A program made the translations under genes and the position numbers. From an uncultured Eubacteriales bacterium (GTDB lineage: Bacteria; Bacillota; Clostridia; Peptostreptococcales; Anaerovoracaceae), in NCBI GenBank assembly GCA_900551415.1, contig URWB01000124.1, positions 1-6,443 on the forward strand: DNA of 6,443 nucleotides, given 5' to 3'. Below are positions 1 to 4,739 of the stretch, one piece after another. The notes under the pieces were generated by a model, which was not told the origin of the DNA, made no database searches, and saw only the letters and a program-made list of their open reading frames with translations. Every line of letters starts with the position of its first letter. Within the stretch, counting starts at the first letter, position 1.

Positions 1-721
1 TTTGACCGATGGGGAGATTCACAGCGTTTTGATCGCGCTGGAAATCAACGAACAGGTCATCGATGAAGCCATTGACAGGGGTGCCGAACTCATTCTGACC
101 CATCATCCGCTTTTGTTTACCCCAATCGCGGAAATTGACTGCAATACCGTTCTCGGGAATCATATCATGAAGCTGATGCAGCATCAGATCAGCGTCTATG
201 CCACGCATACGCCGTTCGATAAATGCGCGGGCGGCAATAATGACTATATCGGCGAGCTTCTCGCGCTGCGGGAGGTACAGCCGATGGAAACCGACGCTGA
301 GGGTTTTTGCAGGTGCGGCCGTCTTGCGCGCGGCATGTCCGCGGCAGATTTCGCGGATTACGCGGCTAAGGCCTTGCGGATAGACAAAAGCTTTTTTACC
401 TTTGCGGGCGATCCAGAAGAGATGATTTGCAAAATCGGTTGGTGCAGCGGCGCCGGTGCTGATTTTTTGGATGCGGCGATGGATGCCGGATGTGATTTAT
501 TCCTGACCGGAGATGTGAAGTATCATACCGCGCAGCACGCCAGGGATATCGGGATGAACCTGCTGGATTGCGGACACTATGCAACCGAGGCGATTTTTTG
601 CGAAAACATGGCGGCGCGGCTTCGCGCTTGTTTGGAGGACGAAGATGCCCTGCAGCTTTTGATTTCGCAGGTTAATCTGAATCCGTTTGTTTCCCTGCAA
701 AAGATAAGGGAGACAGATTGA
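1..721 (+). CDS. Nif3-like dinuclear metal-centre protein (GTP cyclohydrolase 1 type 2 homologue), 5' partial
   Basis: This is the C-terminal ~240 residues of a Nif3/YqfO family protein; the reading frame is open to the left edge, so the true start lies outside. Family members are cytosolic, usually hexameric, bind two metal ions, and have no settled cellular role; the GTP cyclohydrolase label is by homology only. Visible family motifs, in order: the LTHHPLLF metal-binding motif (fragment residues 32-39), a THTPFD...GGNNDYIG segment (near 68-83), a C-terminal TGDVKYHTAQHA motif, and DCGHYATE close to the end, supplying the last His and Glu ligands. The spacing matches the short form of ~270-280 residues, without the central insert of the ~370-residue Bacillus YqfO. 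About 35 N-terminal residues should be missing. In many Firmicutes this gene follows a tRNA methyltransferase gene (trmK), which I would expect just upstream. The family call is firm; the function is uncertain. Confidence 0.93.
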   Translation, partial: LTDGEIHSVLIALEINEQVIDEAIDRGAELILTHHPLLFTPIAEIDCNTVLGNHIMKLMQHQISVYATHTPFDKCAGGNNDYIGELLALREVQPMETDAEGFCRCGRLARGMSAADFADYAAKALRIDKSFFTFAGDPEEMICKIGWCSGAGADFLDAAMDAGCDLFLTGDVKYHTAQHARDIGMNLLDCGHYATEAIFCENMAARLRACLEDEDALQLLISQVNLNPFVSLQKIRETD

Positions 722-771
722 CGCGGGACATCCTCCGCGGGGAGAAGATCTGAGAGGGGAGAAGGATTTTG

Positions 772-879
772 ATGAATGAAAAGACAAAAAAACGAGTGAT
801 TCAGGTTGCTGTGATCCTTTTGATCGCGGCAGTCGTGGTTACATACAGCATCACGTTTGTGGGTGCAATCTTTTATTAA
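772..879 (+). CDS. 35-residue single-pass membrane mini-protein
   Basis: A short frame begins at ATG 772, 50 bases after the Nif3-like gene, and encodes 35 residues. The N-terminus is charged (MNEKTKKR) and is followed by one hydrophobic stretch, about residues 9-34, rich in V, I, L and A and ending GAIFY. By the positive-inside rule the N-terminus should be cytoplasmic. A purine-rich ribosome-binding region (AGGGGAGAAGG, 755-765) sits at good spacing, which is the main reason to believe the frame is translated. It lies between the Nif3-like gene and rnpB, with its stop only about 11 bases before the RNase P RNA P1 stem, so the rnpB promoter probably lies inside this frame. I do not recognise a family and assign no function. 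A chance frame over the rnpB promoter is the alternative. Confidence 0.55.
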   Translation: MNEKTKKRVIQVAVILLIAAVVVTYSITFVGAIFY

Positions 880-889
880 CGCATTGTTT

Positions 890-1240
890 TTCGGGTAGAG
901 CAGACGGTCGCGTGGATCCAAGAGGTCTATGAGGAAAGTCCGGGCTCCACAGGGCAAGGATGCCGGATAACGTCCGGCGTAGGTAACTATAGGGAAAGTG
1001 CAACAGAAACATACCGCCGAAACAGTACGGCTGTGGCAAGGTTGAAATGGTGAGGTAAGAGCTCACCGGCGGCATGGAGACATGCCGGCCGTGTAAACCC
1101 CATCCGGAGCAAGACCAAAGAGGGGCTAAGGGTGGCTGCCCGTCACCTCCCGGCAGGTAGGTCGCTGGAGCTTGTCAGCAATGGCAAGTCGAGATAGATG
1201 ATCGTCTAATACAGAACCCGGCTTACAGCTCTGCCCGAAT
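890..1240 (+). ncRNA. rnpB: RNase P RNA, bacterial class A
   Basis: This is the catalytic RNA of RNase P, which matures the 5' ends of tRNAs. The universally conserved 5' core (GAGGAAAGTCCGGGCTC, 931-947) and 3' core (ACAGAACCCGGCTTA, 1211-1225) form the P4 region. Between them are AGGGAAAGTGCAACAGAAA and ATACCGCC (specificity domain), GGTAAGAGCTCACCGG, and a GGAGCAAGACCAAA segment. The ends are set by P1: TCGGGTAGAGC (891-901) pairs with GCTCTGCCCGA (1228-1238) with a single G-U pair. P2 pairs AGACGGTC (902-909) with GATCGTCT (1199-1206). The architecture is class A, as in clostridia and E. coli, not the class B RNA of Bacillus. GCAGGTAGG (near 1153-1161) is at the place of the L15 loop that binds the tRNA CCA end. 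Exact ends are uncertain by a few bases. No clear promoter was found; a weak TATTAA at 874-879 is the only -10 candidate. Confidence 0.96.
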
Positions 1241-1254
1241 GCAATAAATAAAAC

Positions 1255-1328
1255 AAAATGGCGCAGTCTCACAGTCGCGATTATCGCGACGCGCGTGAAA
1301 TCACAAGGGCTGATGCCATTTTTTTTTT
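1255..1328 (+). terminator. Branched hairpin with T10 tract after rnpB
   Basis: AAAATGGC (1255-1262) pairs perfectly with GCCATTTT (1315-1322). Just inside, CAGTC (1264-1268) pairs with GGCTG (1308-1312) with one G-U pair. A further perfect hairpin, GTCGCGA-TTA-TCGCGAC (1274-1290), sits within the loop. The outer 3' arm runs directly into ten T residues (1319-1328). Position and T tract fit the intrinsic terminator of rnpB, although the stem is longer and more branched than usual. The inner hairpin could also act during 3'-end processing. Confidence 0.7.
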
Positions 1329-1404
1329 GCATCCAAAGAAACCGCGGATTCGTGCTCATATTGCATCTCTTCCCATCCAACCTCCACATCTGACTGCCGC
1401 TGCC
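1329..1404. other. Gene-free spacer, pyrimidine-rich on + strand
   Basis: This is the first part of the gap between the rnpB terminator and the next operon. The + strand is rich in C and T (for example TCTCTTCCCATCCAACCTCC). Open frames cross it on both strands, but none has a ribosome-binding site or a recognisable product. I see no promoter, tRNA or repeat here. Confidence 0.5.
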
Positions 1405-1489
1405 ATCTTCATCGAGGCTTGTCTGAAGCTTTGCTTCCTATGCCGCGGGGAAGGGGAGCTTGCGGCATATCAGCCAGGCGAATGAAGAT
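1405..1489. other. Candidate structured element with competing stems
   Basis: Several complementary segments are nested here. The outer stem is ATCTTCAT (1405-1412) with ATGAAGAT (1482-1489), extended by CG/CG across one bulged A. A middle stem is GGCT (1416-1419) with AGCC (1472-1475). Inside, two stems compete: AAGCT..CTTCC (1426-1438) with GGAAG..AGCTT (1449-1461), and TATGCCGC (1439-1446) with GCGGCATA (1462-1469), the latter a perfect 8-bp match. The loop of the first stem supplies the 5' arm of the second, with no linker to allow a full pseudoknot, so they look mutually exclusive. No T tract follows on either strand, so it is not a plain terminator. It ends just before the promoter of the next operon. 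Strand, transcription and function are unknown. Confidence 0.45.
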
Positions 1490-1491
1490 AG

Positions 1492-1521
1492 AATTGAATA
1501 AAATTAAACTTGACTTCAATT
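1492..1521. promoter_or_regulatory. Inverted repeat at the -35 region, possible operator
   Basis: AATTGAA (1492-1498) and TTCAATT (1515-1521) are a perfect 7-base inverted repeat separated by 16 bases. The arm centres are 23 bp apart, about two helical turns. The second arm overlaps the last base of the -35 box. A dimeric regulator bound here could block or assist the promoter, and the HTH protein encoded just downstream is the obvious candidate. The region is AT-rich, so chance is a real alternative. Confidence 0.35.
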
Positions 1522-1538
1522 AAATCAAAGTATATACT
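1510..1538 (+). promoter_or_regulatory. Sigma-A-type promoter for the HTH/membrane-protein operon
   Basis: TTGACT (1510-1515) and TATACT (1533-1538) are separated by exactly 17 bases, close to the housekeeping consensus. The expected transcription start is near 1545, giving a leader of about 20 bases that carries the Shine-Dalgarno sequence of the first gene. Confidence 0.8.
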
Positions 1539-1564
1539 AAAAAAAGTGAAGAGAGGAGTTACCT

Positions 1565-1876
1565 ATGGCAATCACAACCGTACCGGAATGGATGGAAAAT
1601 TTAGAAGAAGAAGACCTTGTTTTCATTAAAAAATTCGTCCTGTACAGCGGATCGCTGAAGAAGCTGGCCGAGAGCTACGAGGTCACTTATCCGACCGTAC
1701 GCCTCAGGCTGGACAAATTGATCGACAAGATCCGGGCGCAGGAACAGGAGGAAACCGCGCCTTATGTCAAACTGATCAAAAAACTGGCGCTGGAGGACCG
1801 CATTGATTTTGAAGCGGCAAAAATTCTGATCAGCACTTATCGGAAAGAAAAAAACGAGGAAGCTAAATGCAGATGA
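1565..1876 (+). CDS. Small DUF2089-type helix-turn-helix protein, likely transcription regulator
   Basis: A 103-residue soluble protein dominated by one helix-turn-helix of the DUF2089 type. The key segment, about residues 25-56, reads FVLYSGSLKKLAESYEV followed by TYPTVRLRLDKLIDKI; the 'GSLKxLA...SYPTVRxRLDxLI' pattern is characteristic of that family and resembles sigma-region-4-like HTH folds. Longer DUF2089 members carry an N-terminal zinc ribbon. Here there is none: only about 20 acidic residues (PEWMENLEEED) precede the HTH. The C-terminal third is charged and helical. The start ATG has a good Shine-Dalgarno (AGAGGAG, 1551-1557). The gene is first in a three-gene operon, and its end overlaps the next gene by 10 bases, which implies translational coupling with a membrane protein. 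DNA binding is likely by family; the target and signal are not known. It may act on its own promoter, which carries an inverted repeat. Confidence 0.8.
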   Translation: MAITTVPEWMENLEEEDLVFIKKFVLYSGSLKKLAESYEVTYPTVRLRLDKLIDKIRAQEQEETAPYVKLIKKLALEDRIDFEAAKILISTYRKEKNEEAKCR

Positions 1877-2532
1877 TGGAACTGGTGATACAGAACTTGC
1901 TGCTCTTTTATTTCATCGTAACTTATCTGGGCATCTGCGCAGGTCTTATGATAACAGAAAATCTGCTGATAAGAAGAGGAAACCGCCGCGGATTGCTGCT
2001 TTTCCTGCTTCTTGTGGGCGTGCTTTCGTTTGGAATCTTTGCGGCTTGTCCGGTAAGTTCGACCGCCGCGCCGCGTGATATTGTGAAGATGGAAGTAAAA
2101 AGCAATGGCAGCACGACGGGCATGCAGATCGCGATGATCGAACGGAGTGCAGGCAACGCAAAAAAAGAATTGATCGCATTGGGAGAACTGGTCCTGCAGG
2201 AAGATGACAACAGCCGGTATCTGACAGTTCGTGCGGAGCATGGGAAATTTATCTGCGAGGACGCGCCGGAGTATGCGGAAACGATCGCGCAGACGATGCG
2301 GGTACAGAAGGTCAAAACCGATGGGTTCAGCGGTCAATCTTGCTCTTATCGGGAACTGCTCGCGAAAATGGGGGAAGCCGCGCCGAATGCGGACGGTCTG
2401 CCATGGGCAGCTGTTTTGAAAGCAGGATTGGCGTTTCTGCCGGAATTGATCCTGATTTTACGCTGGCTGCTTGTGTCACGAAAACGTAAAAAAGAACAGC
2501 TGTTGAAAAAAATGAAACTGACGGATTTGTAG
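1867..2532 (+). CDS. Three-TM membrane protein with extracytoplasmic domain, unknown function
   Basis: This encodes 221 residues of no family I recognise. Hydrophobic segments lie near residues 6-29, 43-61 and 180-203. The loop between the first two is strongly basic (IRRGNRRG) and the 18-residue C-terminal tail is basic too (RKRKKEQLLKKMKLTDL). By the positive-inside rule both are cytoplasmic, and the ~118 residues between TM2 and TM3 lie outside the cell. That outer domain is polar, with a GMQIAM segment followed by an acidic stretch (VLQEDDN) and two cysteines (ICED, QSCSY); a third Cys closes TM2 (FAACP). ATG 1867 has GAGGA at 6-base spacing; in-frame ATGs at 1873 (ATGA overlap with the previous stop) and 1876 are alternatives. 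The next gene encodes a protein of the same architecture with a similar tail. Coupling to an HTH protein suggests a sensor or a partner that holds the regulator at the membrane, but this is inference. Confidence 0.82.
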   Translation: MQMMELVIQNLLLFYFIVTYLGICAGLMITENLLIRRGNRRGLLLFLLLVGVLSFGIFAACPVSSTAAPRDIVKMEVKSNGSTTGMQIAMIERSAGNAKKELIALGELVLQEDDNSRYLTVRAEHGKFICEDAPEYAETIAQTMRVQKVKTDGFSGQSCSYRELLAKMGEAAPNADGLPWAAVLKAGLAFLPELILILRWLLVSRKRKKEQLLKKMKLTDL

Positions 2533-2542
2533 GAGGAGAAAC

Positions 2543-3133
2543 ATGAACTGGATGATCAGCATGTGCGTCAGCTTGTGTCTTGGGAGTGGGCTTTTGCTGC
2601 TGGAATTTTACTTATCAAAAAAGAAAGCGTGGCAAGCAGGACTTATACCGATTCTCATTGTCGGACTCTGTGCCTGCGGGTTGGAATCCTACACGGAACA
2701 GCAATATAGAGGCTATCAGATCTTTACAGATGCTTATCCGATGAGAAACGGGATGACTGCGTCAATGACGATCAAGCAGGATGCGGAGCGAAACAAGCTG
2801 GTATTCAGTGATTTAGAGATCGAAGATCAAGACGGAACGCTGCGAGATACGGATCAGATTCTGATACAGGATGAAACAATCCTTTCGCGTTATTCGAGCG
2901 CTGCGTCATGGTTTGCAAAAAAGTACGCGCTGCAAGGGGACAGTATGCCGGTGGATTTTGTGAAGGATGAAAACATTTTTTTCGGAGGCACGAGCATCAG
3001 TCGTCATGCCTTCCTGCGAATCGGCGCCTTGCTTCTGTTGCCGCTGCTGCTTCTCTACGGATGCATGCGTTACCTGAAGCGTCAGGAACGCATCCGCAGA
3101 GAGTTGAAGGAAATGGGTTTGAAGTTTCTATAA
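2543..3133 (+). CDS. Three-TM membrane protein, probable diverged relative of its upstream neighbour
   Basis: This encodes 196 residues and starts 10 bases after the previous stop, behind a very strong Shine-Dalgarno (AGGAGGAG, 2531-2538). Predicted membrane segments lie near residues 4-24, 32-47 and 159-178. A basic loop (SKKKAWQ) lies between TM1 and TM2, the outer domain is ~110 residues, and the basic cytoplasmic tail is 18 residues (KRQERIRRELKEMGLKFL). The order and spacing copy the upstream protein. The two tails are the same length and share the pattern L-K-x-M-x-L-x-x-L at their ends. In the outer domain, GMTASM followed by LEIEDQDG sits where the neighbour has GMQIAM followed by LVLQEDDN. 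TM2 ends GLCACG, so a Cys is at the same topological place as in the neighbour. I infer distant homology or a heteromeric pair. Function is unknown. It is the last gene of the operon, with a hairpin terminator five bases after the stop. Confidence 0.82.
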   Translation: MNWMISMCVSLCLGSGLLLLEFYLSKKKAWQAGLIPILIVGLCACGLESYTEQQYRGYQIFTDAYPMRNGMTASMTIKQDAERNKLVFSDLEIEDQDGTLRDTDQILIQDETILSRYSSAASWFAKKYALQGDSMPVDFVKDENIFFGGTSISRHAFLRIGALLLLPLLLLYGCMRYLKRQERIRRELKEMGLKFL

Positions 3134-3137
3134 ATCG

Positions 3138-3163
3138 GAGAGTGAGCGATCACTCTCTTTTTT
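3138..3163 (+). terminator. Intrinsic terminator of the HTH/membrane-protein operon
   Basis: GAGAGTGA (3138-3145) and TCACTCTC (3150-3157) form a perfect 8-bp stem with a GCGA tetraloop, followed at once by six T residues (3158-3163). It lies right after the stop of the last membrane-protein gene and separates it from the oxygen-defence operon. Confidence 0.92.
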
Positions 3164-3186
3164 GCTGTTTTTTTGTGCGGAACGAT

Positions 3187-3200
3187 TTTTTTGCAAAAAA
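3187..3200. other. Perfect A/T palindrome upstream of the -35, UP-element-like
   Basis: TTTTTTGCAAAAAA is a perfect 14-base palindrome ending four bases before the TTGACA box of the next promoter. Such A/T tracts just upstream of a -35 often raise promoter strength by contacting the RNA polymerase alpha subunit or by bending DNA. It could also be an operator, but no specific regulator fits. Confidence 0.4.
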
Positions 3201-3204
3201 GCAC

Positions 3205-3231
3205 TTGACAAACGAAAGGAATTTGTATAAT
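3205..3231 (+). promoter_or_regulatory. Promoter of the perR-rbr-dfx operon
   Basis: Perfect TTGACA (3205-3210) and TATAAT (3226-3231) boxes are present, but the spacer is only 15 bases, shorter than the usual 17. Consensus boxes with a short spacer, plus the A/T tract upstream, suggest a promoter whose strength is tuned by its geometry. The start of transcription would be near 3238, inside the palindromic operator. Confidence 0.8.
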
Positions 3232-3236
3232 ATAAA

Positions 3237-3259
3237 TTTAGAATTATTCTAATTCTAAA
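3237..3259. promoter_or_regulatory. PerR-box-like operator over the transcription start
   Basis: TTTAGAATTA (3237-3246) and TAATTCTAAA (3250-3259) are perfect 10-base arms about a 3-base centre. Overlapping them, TTAGAATTATTCTAA (3238-3252) is a perfect 7-1-7 inverted repeat that matches the Bacillus PerR consensus TTATAATnATTATAA at 12 of its 14 defined positions. The element thus holds three overlapping half-sites, as is common for Fur-family operators. It covers the expected transcription start, where bound PerR would block initiation. Because the first gene of the operon encodes a PerR-type protein, autoregulation is the natural reading. Confidence 0.78.
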
Positions 3260-3283
3260 AATTTGGAAAGCATGGTAAAGATC

Positions 3284-3667
3284 ATGGCAAAGTACAGCGA
3301 ATTGCTTCTGGAGATCATTTTACAGTCAAAAGAGCATCCGACTGCAGAGCAGATTTTCATCGAAGCGAAAAAAAGAAATCCAAAAATTGTGCAGGCAACG
3401 GTCTACAATAATCTGAAGAACTTGCTGGCTCAGGGACGGGTCATTCGTATTTCAAATCCGGGACAGCCGGATCGATACGATAACACAACAAGGCATGATC
3501 ATATGATCTGCACACAATGCGGGGAACTTTTCGATATTTGCCTCGCAGATCTGACTTCAGACATTGAAAGACAGCTTGGATACGAAATCGCGTCCTACCA
3601 GCTGATGGTCCGCGCGATTTGTCCAGCATGCCGGAGGCTAAAAAACAAAGATACGAATCAGGAATGA
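3284..3667 (+). CDS. perR: PerR-type peroxide-responsive repressor (Fur family)
   Basis: A 127-residue Fur-family regulator. In this family a metal-loaded dimer binds DNA; in PerR proteins peroxide oxidises His ligands of bound iron and releases the DNA. The winged helix spans about residues 1-60 with the recognition segment QATVYNNLKNL. CTQC (76-79) and CPAC (113-116) match the structural zinc site. Candidate sensing ligands are H18 (HPTAEQ), D66 (RYD), H71 and H73 (HDH), and D84 (GELFD). The Asp at that last place, where Fur has Glu, favours PerR. D66 to H71 is one residue shorter than in Bacillus PerR, and the usual N-terminal helix with 'TxQR' is missing. Start choice: ATG 3284 (MAKYSELLLE) matches short clostridial homologues, but its Shine-Dalgarno is poor; ATG 3272 and TTG 3263 are alternatives. 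Rubrerythrin follows after 23 bases, and a PerR-like box lies upstream. A zinc or iron repressor is less likely. Confidence 0.85.
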   Translation: MAKYSELLLEIILQSKEHPTAEQIFIEAKKRNPKIVQATVYNNLKNLLAQGRVIRISNPGQPDRYDNTTRHDHMICTQCGELFDICLADLTSDIERQLGYEIASYQLMVRAICPACRRLKNKDTNQE

Positions 3668-3690
3668 AAAAGAAAAAGGAGATGAAGGGT

Positions 3691-4236
3691 ATGACAAAGC
3701 AAACAAAATACGCAGGAACACAAACCGAAAAGAATCTGGAGACGGCATTCGCGGGAGAATCACAGGCGAGAAACAAATACACATATTTCGCTTCTGTCGC
3801 GAAGAAACAGGGCTTCGAACAGATCGCGGCTTTATTCTTAAAGACAGCGGATAATGAAAAGGAGCATGCGAAGATGTGGTTCAAGGAGCTTGCGGGCATC
3901 GGAGATACCGCAGAGAATCTCGCGGCAGCCGCGGAAGGTGAAAACTATGAATGGACCGACATGTACGAAGGCTTTGCCAAGACAGCTGAGGCTGAGGGCT
4001 TCCCGGAGCTGGCGGCAAAATTCCGTCTGGTCGGTGAAATCGAAAAGCACCATGAAGAAAGATACCGCGCGCTCCTGCACAATGTAGAAGCAAAAGAGGT
4101 TTTCGCGAAGAGCGACGTTAAAGTCTGGGAATGCAGAAACTGCGGCCATATCGTTGTCGGCACCGAGGCACCGGAGGTATGTCCGACCTGTGATCATCCG
4201 CGAAGCTATTTTGAAGTACACGCTGAAAATTATTAG
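3691..4236 (+). CDS. rbr: Rubrerythrin, NADH-linked peroxide reductase
   Basis: A 181-residue cytosolic protein with the complete rubrerythrin plan: an N-terminal four-helix ferritin-like di-iron domain and a C-terminal rubredoxin domain. Family members reduce hydrogen peroxide to water with electrons passed through rubredoxin-like centres, a main peroxide defence in anaerobes. Di-iron motifs: E23 in AFAGESQARN, E56-x-x-H59 in NEKEHAK, E84 and E87 in GENYEWTDMY, and E118-x-x-H121 in GEIEKHHEERY. The rubredoxin Cys4 iron site is C148-x-x-C151 (CRNCGH) and C164-x-x-C167 (CPTCDHP). No key residue is missing. ATG 3691 is chosen because AAGGAG (3676-3681) lies nine bases upstream and homologues start here; in-frame ATGs further upstream overlap perR and lack a site. 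It is the second gene of the operon and so probably under PerR control. Confidence 0.96.
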   Translation: MTKQTKYAGTQTEKNLETAFAGESQARNKYTYFASVAKKQGFEQIAALFLKTADNEKEHAKMWFKELAGIGDTAENLAAAAEGENYEWTDMYEGFAKTAEAEGFPELAAKFRLVGEIEKHHEERYRALLHNVEAKEVFAKSDVKVWECRNCGHIVVGTEAPEVCPTCDHPRSYFEVHAENY

Positions 4237-4294
4237 AGTAAACGCTCTTTGTGGGCAGAAACAAGGATTAAAACTTAATTCGGGAGGACAAAAA

Positions 4295-4669
4295 ATGAAA
4301 CAGAAATTTTATAAATGCGCGCATTGCGGAAACATGATCGAAAAAATCGAGGACAAAGGTGTACCTGTGGTATGTTGCGGAGAGGTGATGCAGGAATTGG
4401 TGCCGGGCATCGTTGACGCGGCAGTAGAAAAACACGTTCCGGTCTACAGCGTGTGCGGCAGACAGGTGAAGGTTACCGTTGGCAGTGTGGAGCATCCGAT
4501 GCTCGCGGAGCATTTCATCGAATGGATCAGCTTAACGACACAAAACGGTACGCAGATGAAACATCTGGTGCCGGGTCAAAAGCCGGAGGTTTATTTCGCG
4601 CTCGCGGAACGAGATACTGTAGAAGCTGTTTATGCGTACTGCAATCTGCATGGTCTGTGGGAAGCGTAA
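4295..4669 (+). CDS. dfx: Desulfoferrodoxin (two-iron superoxide reductase)
   Basis: A 124-residue protein with both iron centres of desulfoferrodoxin. It reduces superoxide to hydrogen peroxide without making oxygen, and the peroxide can then go to rubrerythrin, encoded just upstream. Centre I, the desulforedoxin-like Cys4 site: C8, C11 (YKCAHCG) and C27, C28 (VCCGEVM). Centre II, the catalytic Fe(His)4Cys site: H47 (EKHVP, with the active-site pair E45-K46), H67 (VEHPM), H73 (AEHFIEW), and C116 plus H119 (CNLHGLW). All ligands are present at the family's spacing. ATG 4295 follows GGGAGG (4282-4287) at 7 bases, and the N-terminus MKQKFYKC is typical. The 58-base gap after rubrerythrin contains no terminator or promoter, so it is probably the last gene of the PerR operon. 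No strong terminator follows it. Confidence 0.96.
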   Translation: MKQKFYKCAHCGNMIEKIEDKGVPVVCCGEVMQELVPGIVDAAVEKHVPVYSVCGRQVKVTVGSVEHPMLAEHFIEWISLTTQNGTQMKHLVPGQKPEVYFALAERDTVEAVYAYCNLHGLWEA

Positions 4670-4710
4670 AAACTTTCTTCAAAAACGAAGCAAAACTGCC
4701 CGGAAACCTC

Positions 4711-4739
4711 TTGACTTTTGCTGACAAGGCAAGTAGAAT
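4711..4739 (+). promoter_or_regulatory. Promoter of the ileS T-box leader
   Basis: TTGACT (4711-4716) and TAGAAT (4734-4739) are separated by exactly 17 bases. The transcription start would be near 4746, giving a leader of about 315 bases before ileS, a normal length for a T-box leader. Confidence 0.82.

Noticed and set aside
731..746. CTCC-GCGG-GGAG hairpin after the Nif3-like gene
   Set aside because: Only a four-base stem without a T tract, so not supportable as a terminator.
851..1075. Minus-strand frame over rnpB
   Set aside because: It is antisense to conserved RNase P RNA sequence and has no recognisable product.
1312..1333. GATGC/GCATC pairing across the T10 tract
   Set aside because: A five-base match around a T-filled loop. 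It is likely chance and would compete with the stronger 1255-1322 stem.
1126..1389. Minus-strand 87-codon frame
   Set aside because: It overlaps the 3' part of rnpB and the terminator and has no recognisable motif.
1258..1485. Plus-strand 75-codon frame after rnpB
   Set aside because: No Shine-Dalgarno; it starts inside the terminator-like hairpin and runs through the T10 tract, with a composition unlike a real protein.
1837..2337. Minus-strand 166-codon frame
   Set aside because: It is antisense to the first membrane-protein gene, which has a ribosome-binding site, operon spacing and clear membrane topology.
3619..3690. Longer rubrerythrin starting at ATG 3619
   Set aside because: It would overlap perR by 49 bases and add a Lys-rich N-terminus not seen in the family. 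ATG 3691 has a good ribosome-binding site.
4154..4294. Longer desulfoferrodoxin starting at ATG 4154
   Set aside because: The extension is translated out of frame from the rubrerythrin C-terminus. ATG 4295 has a strong Shine-Dalgarno and the family's N-terminus.
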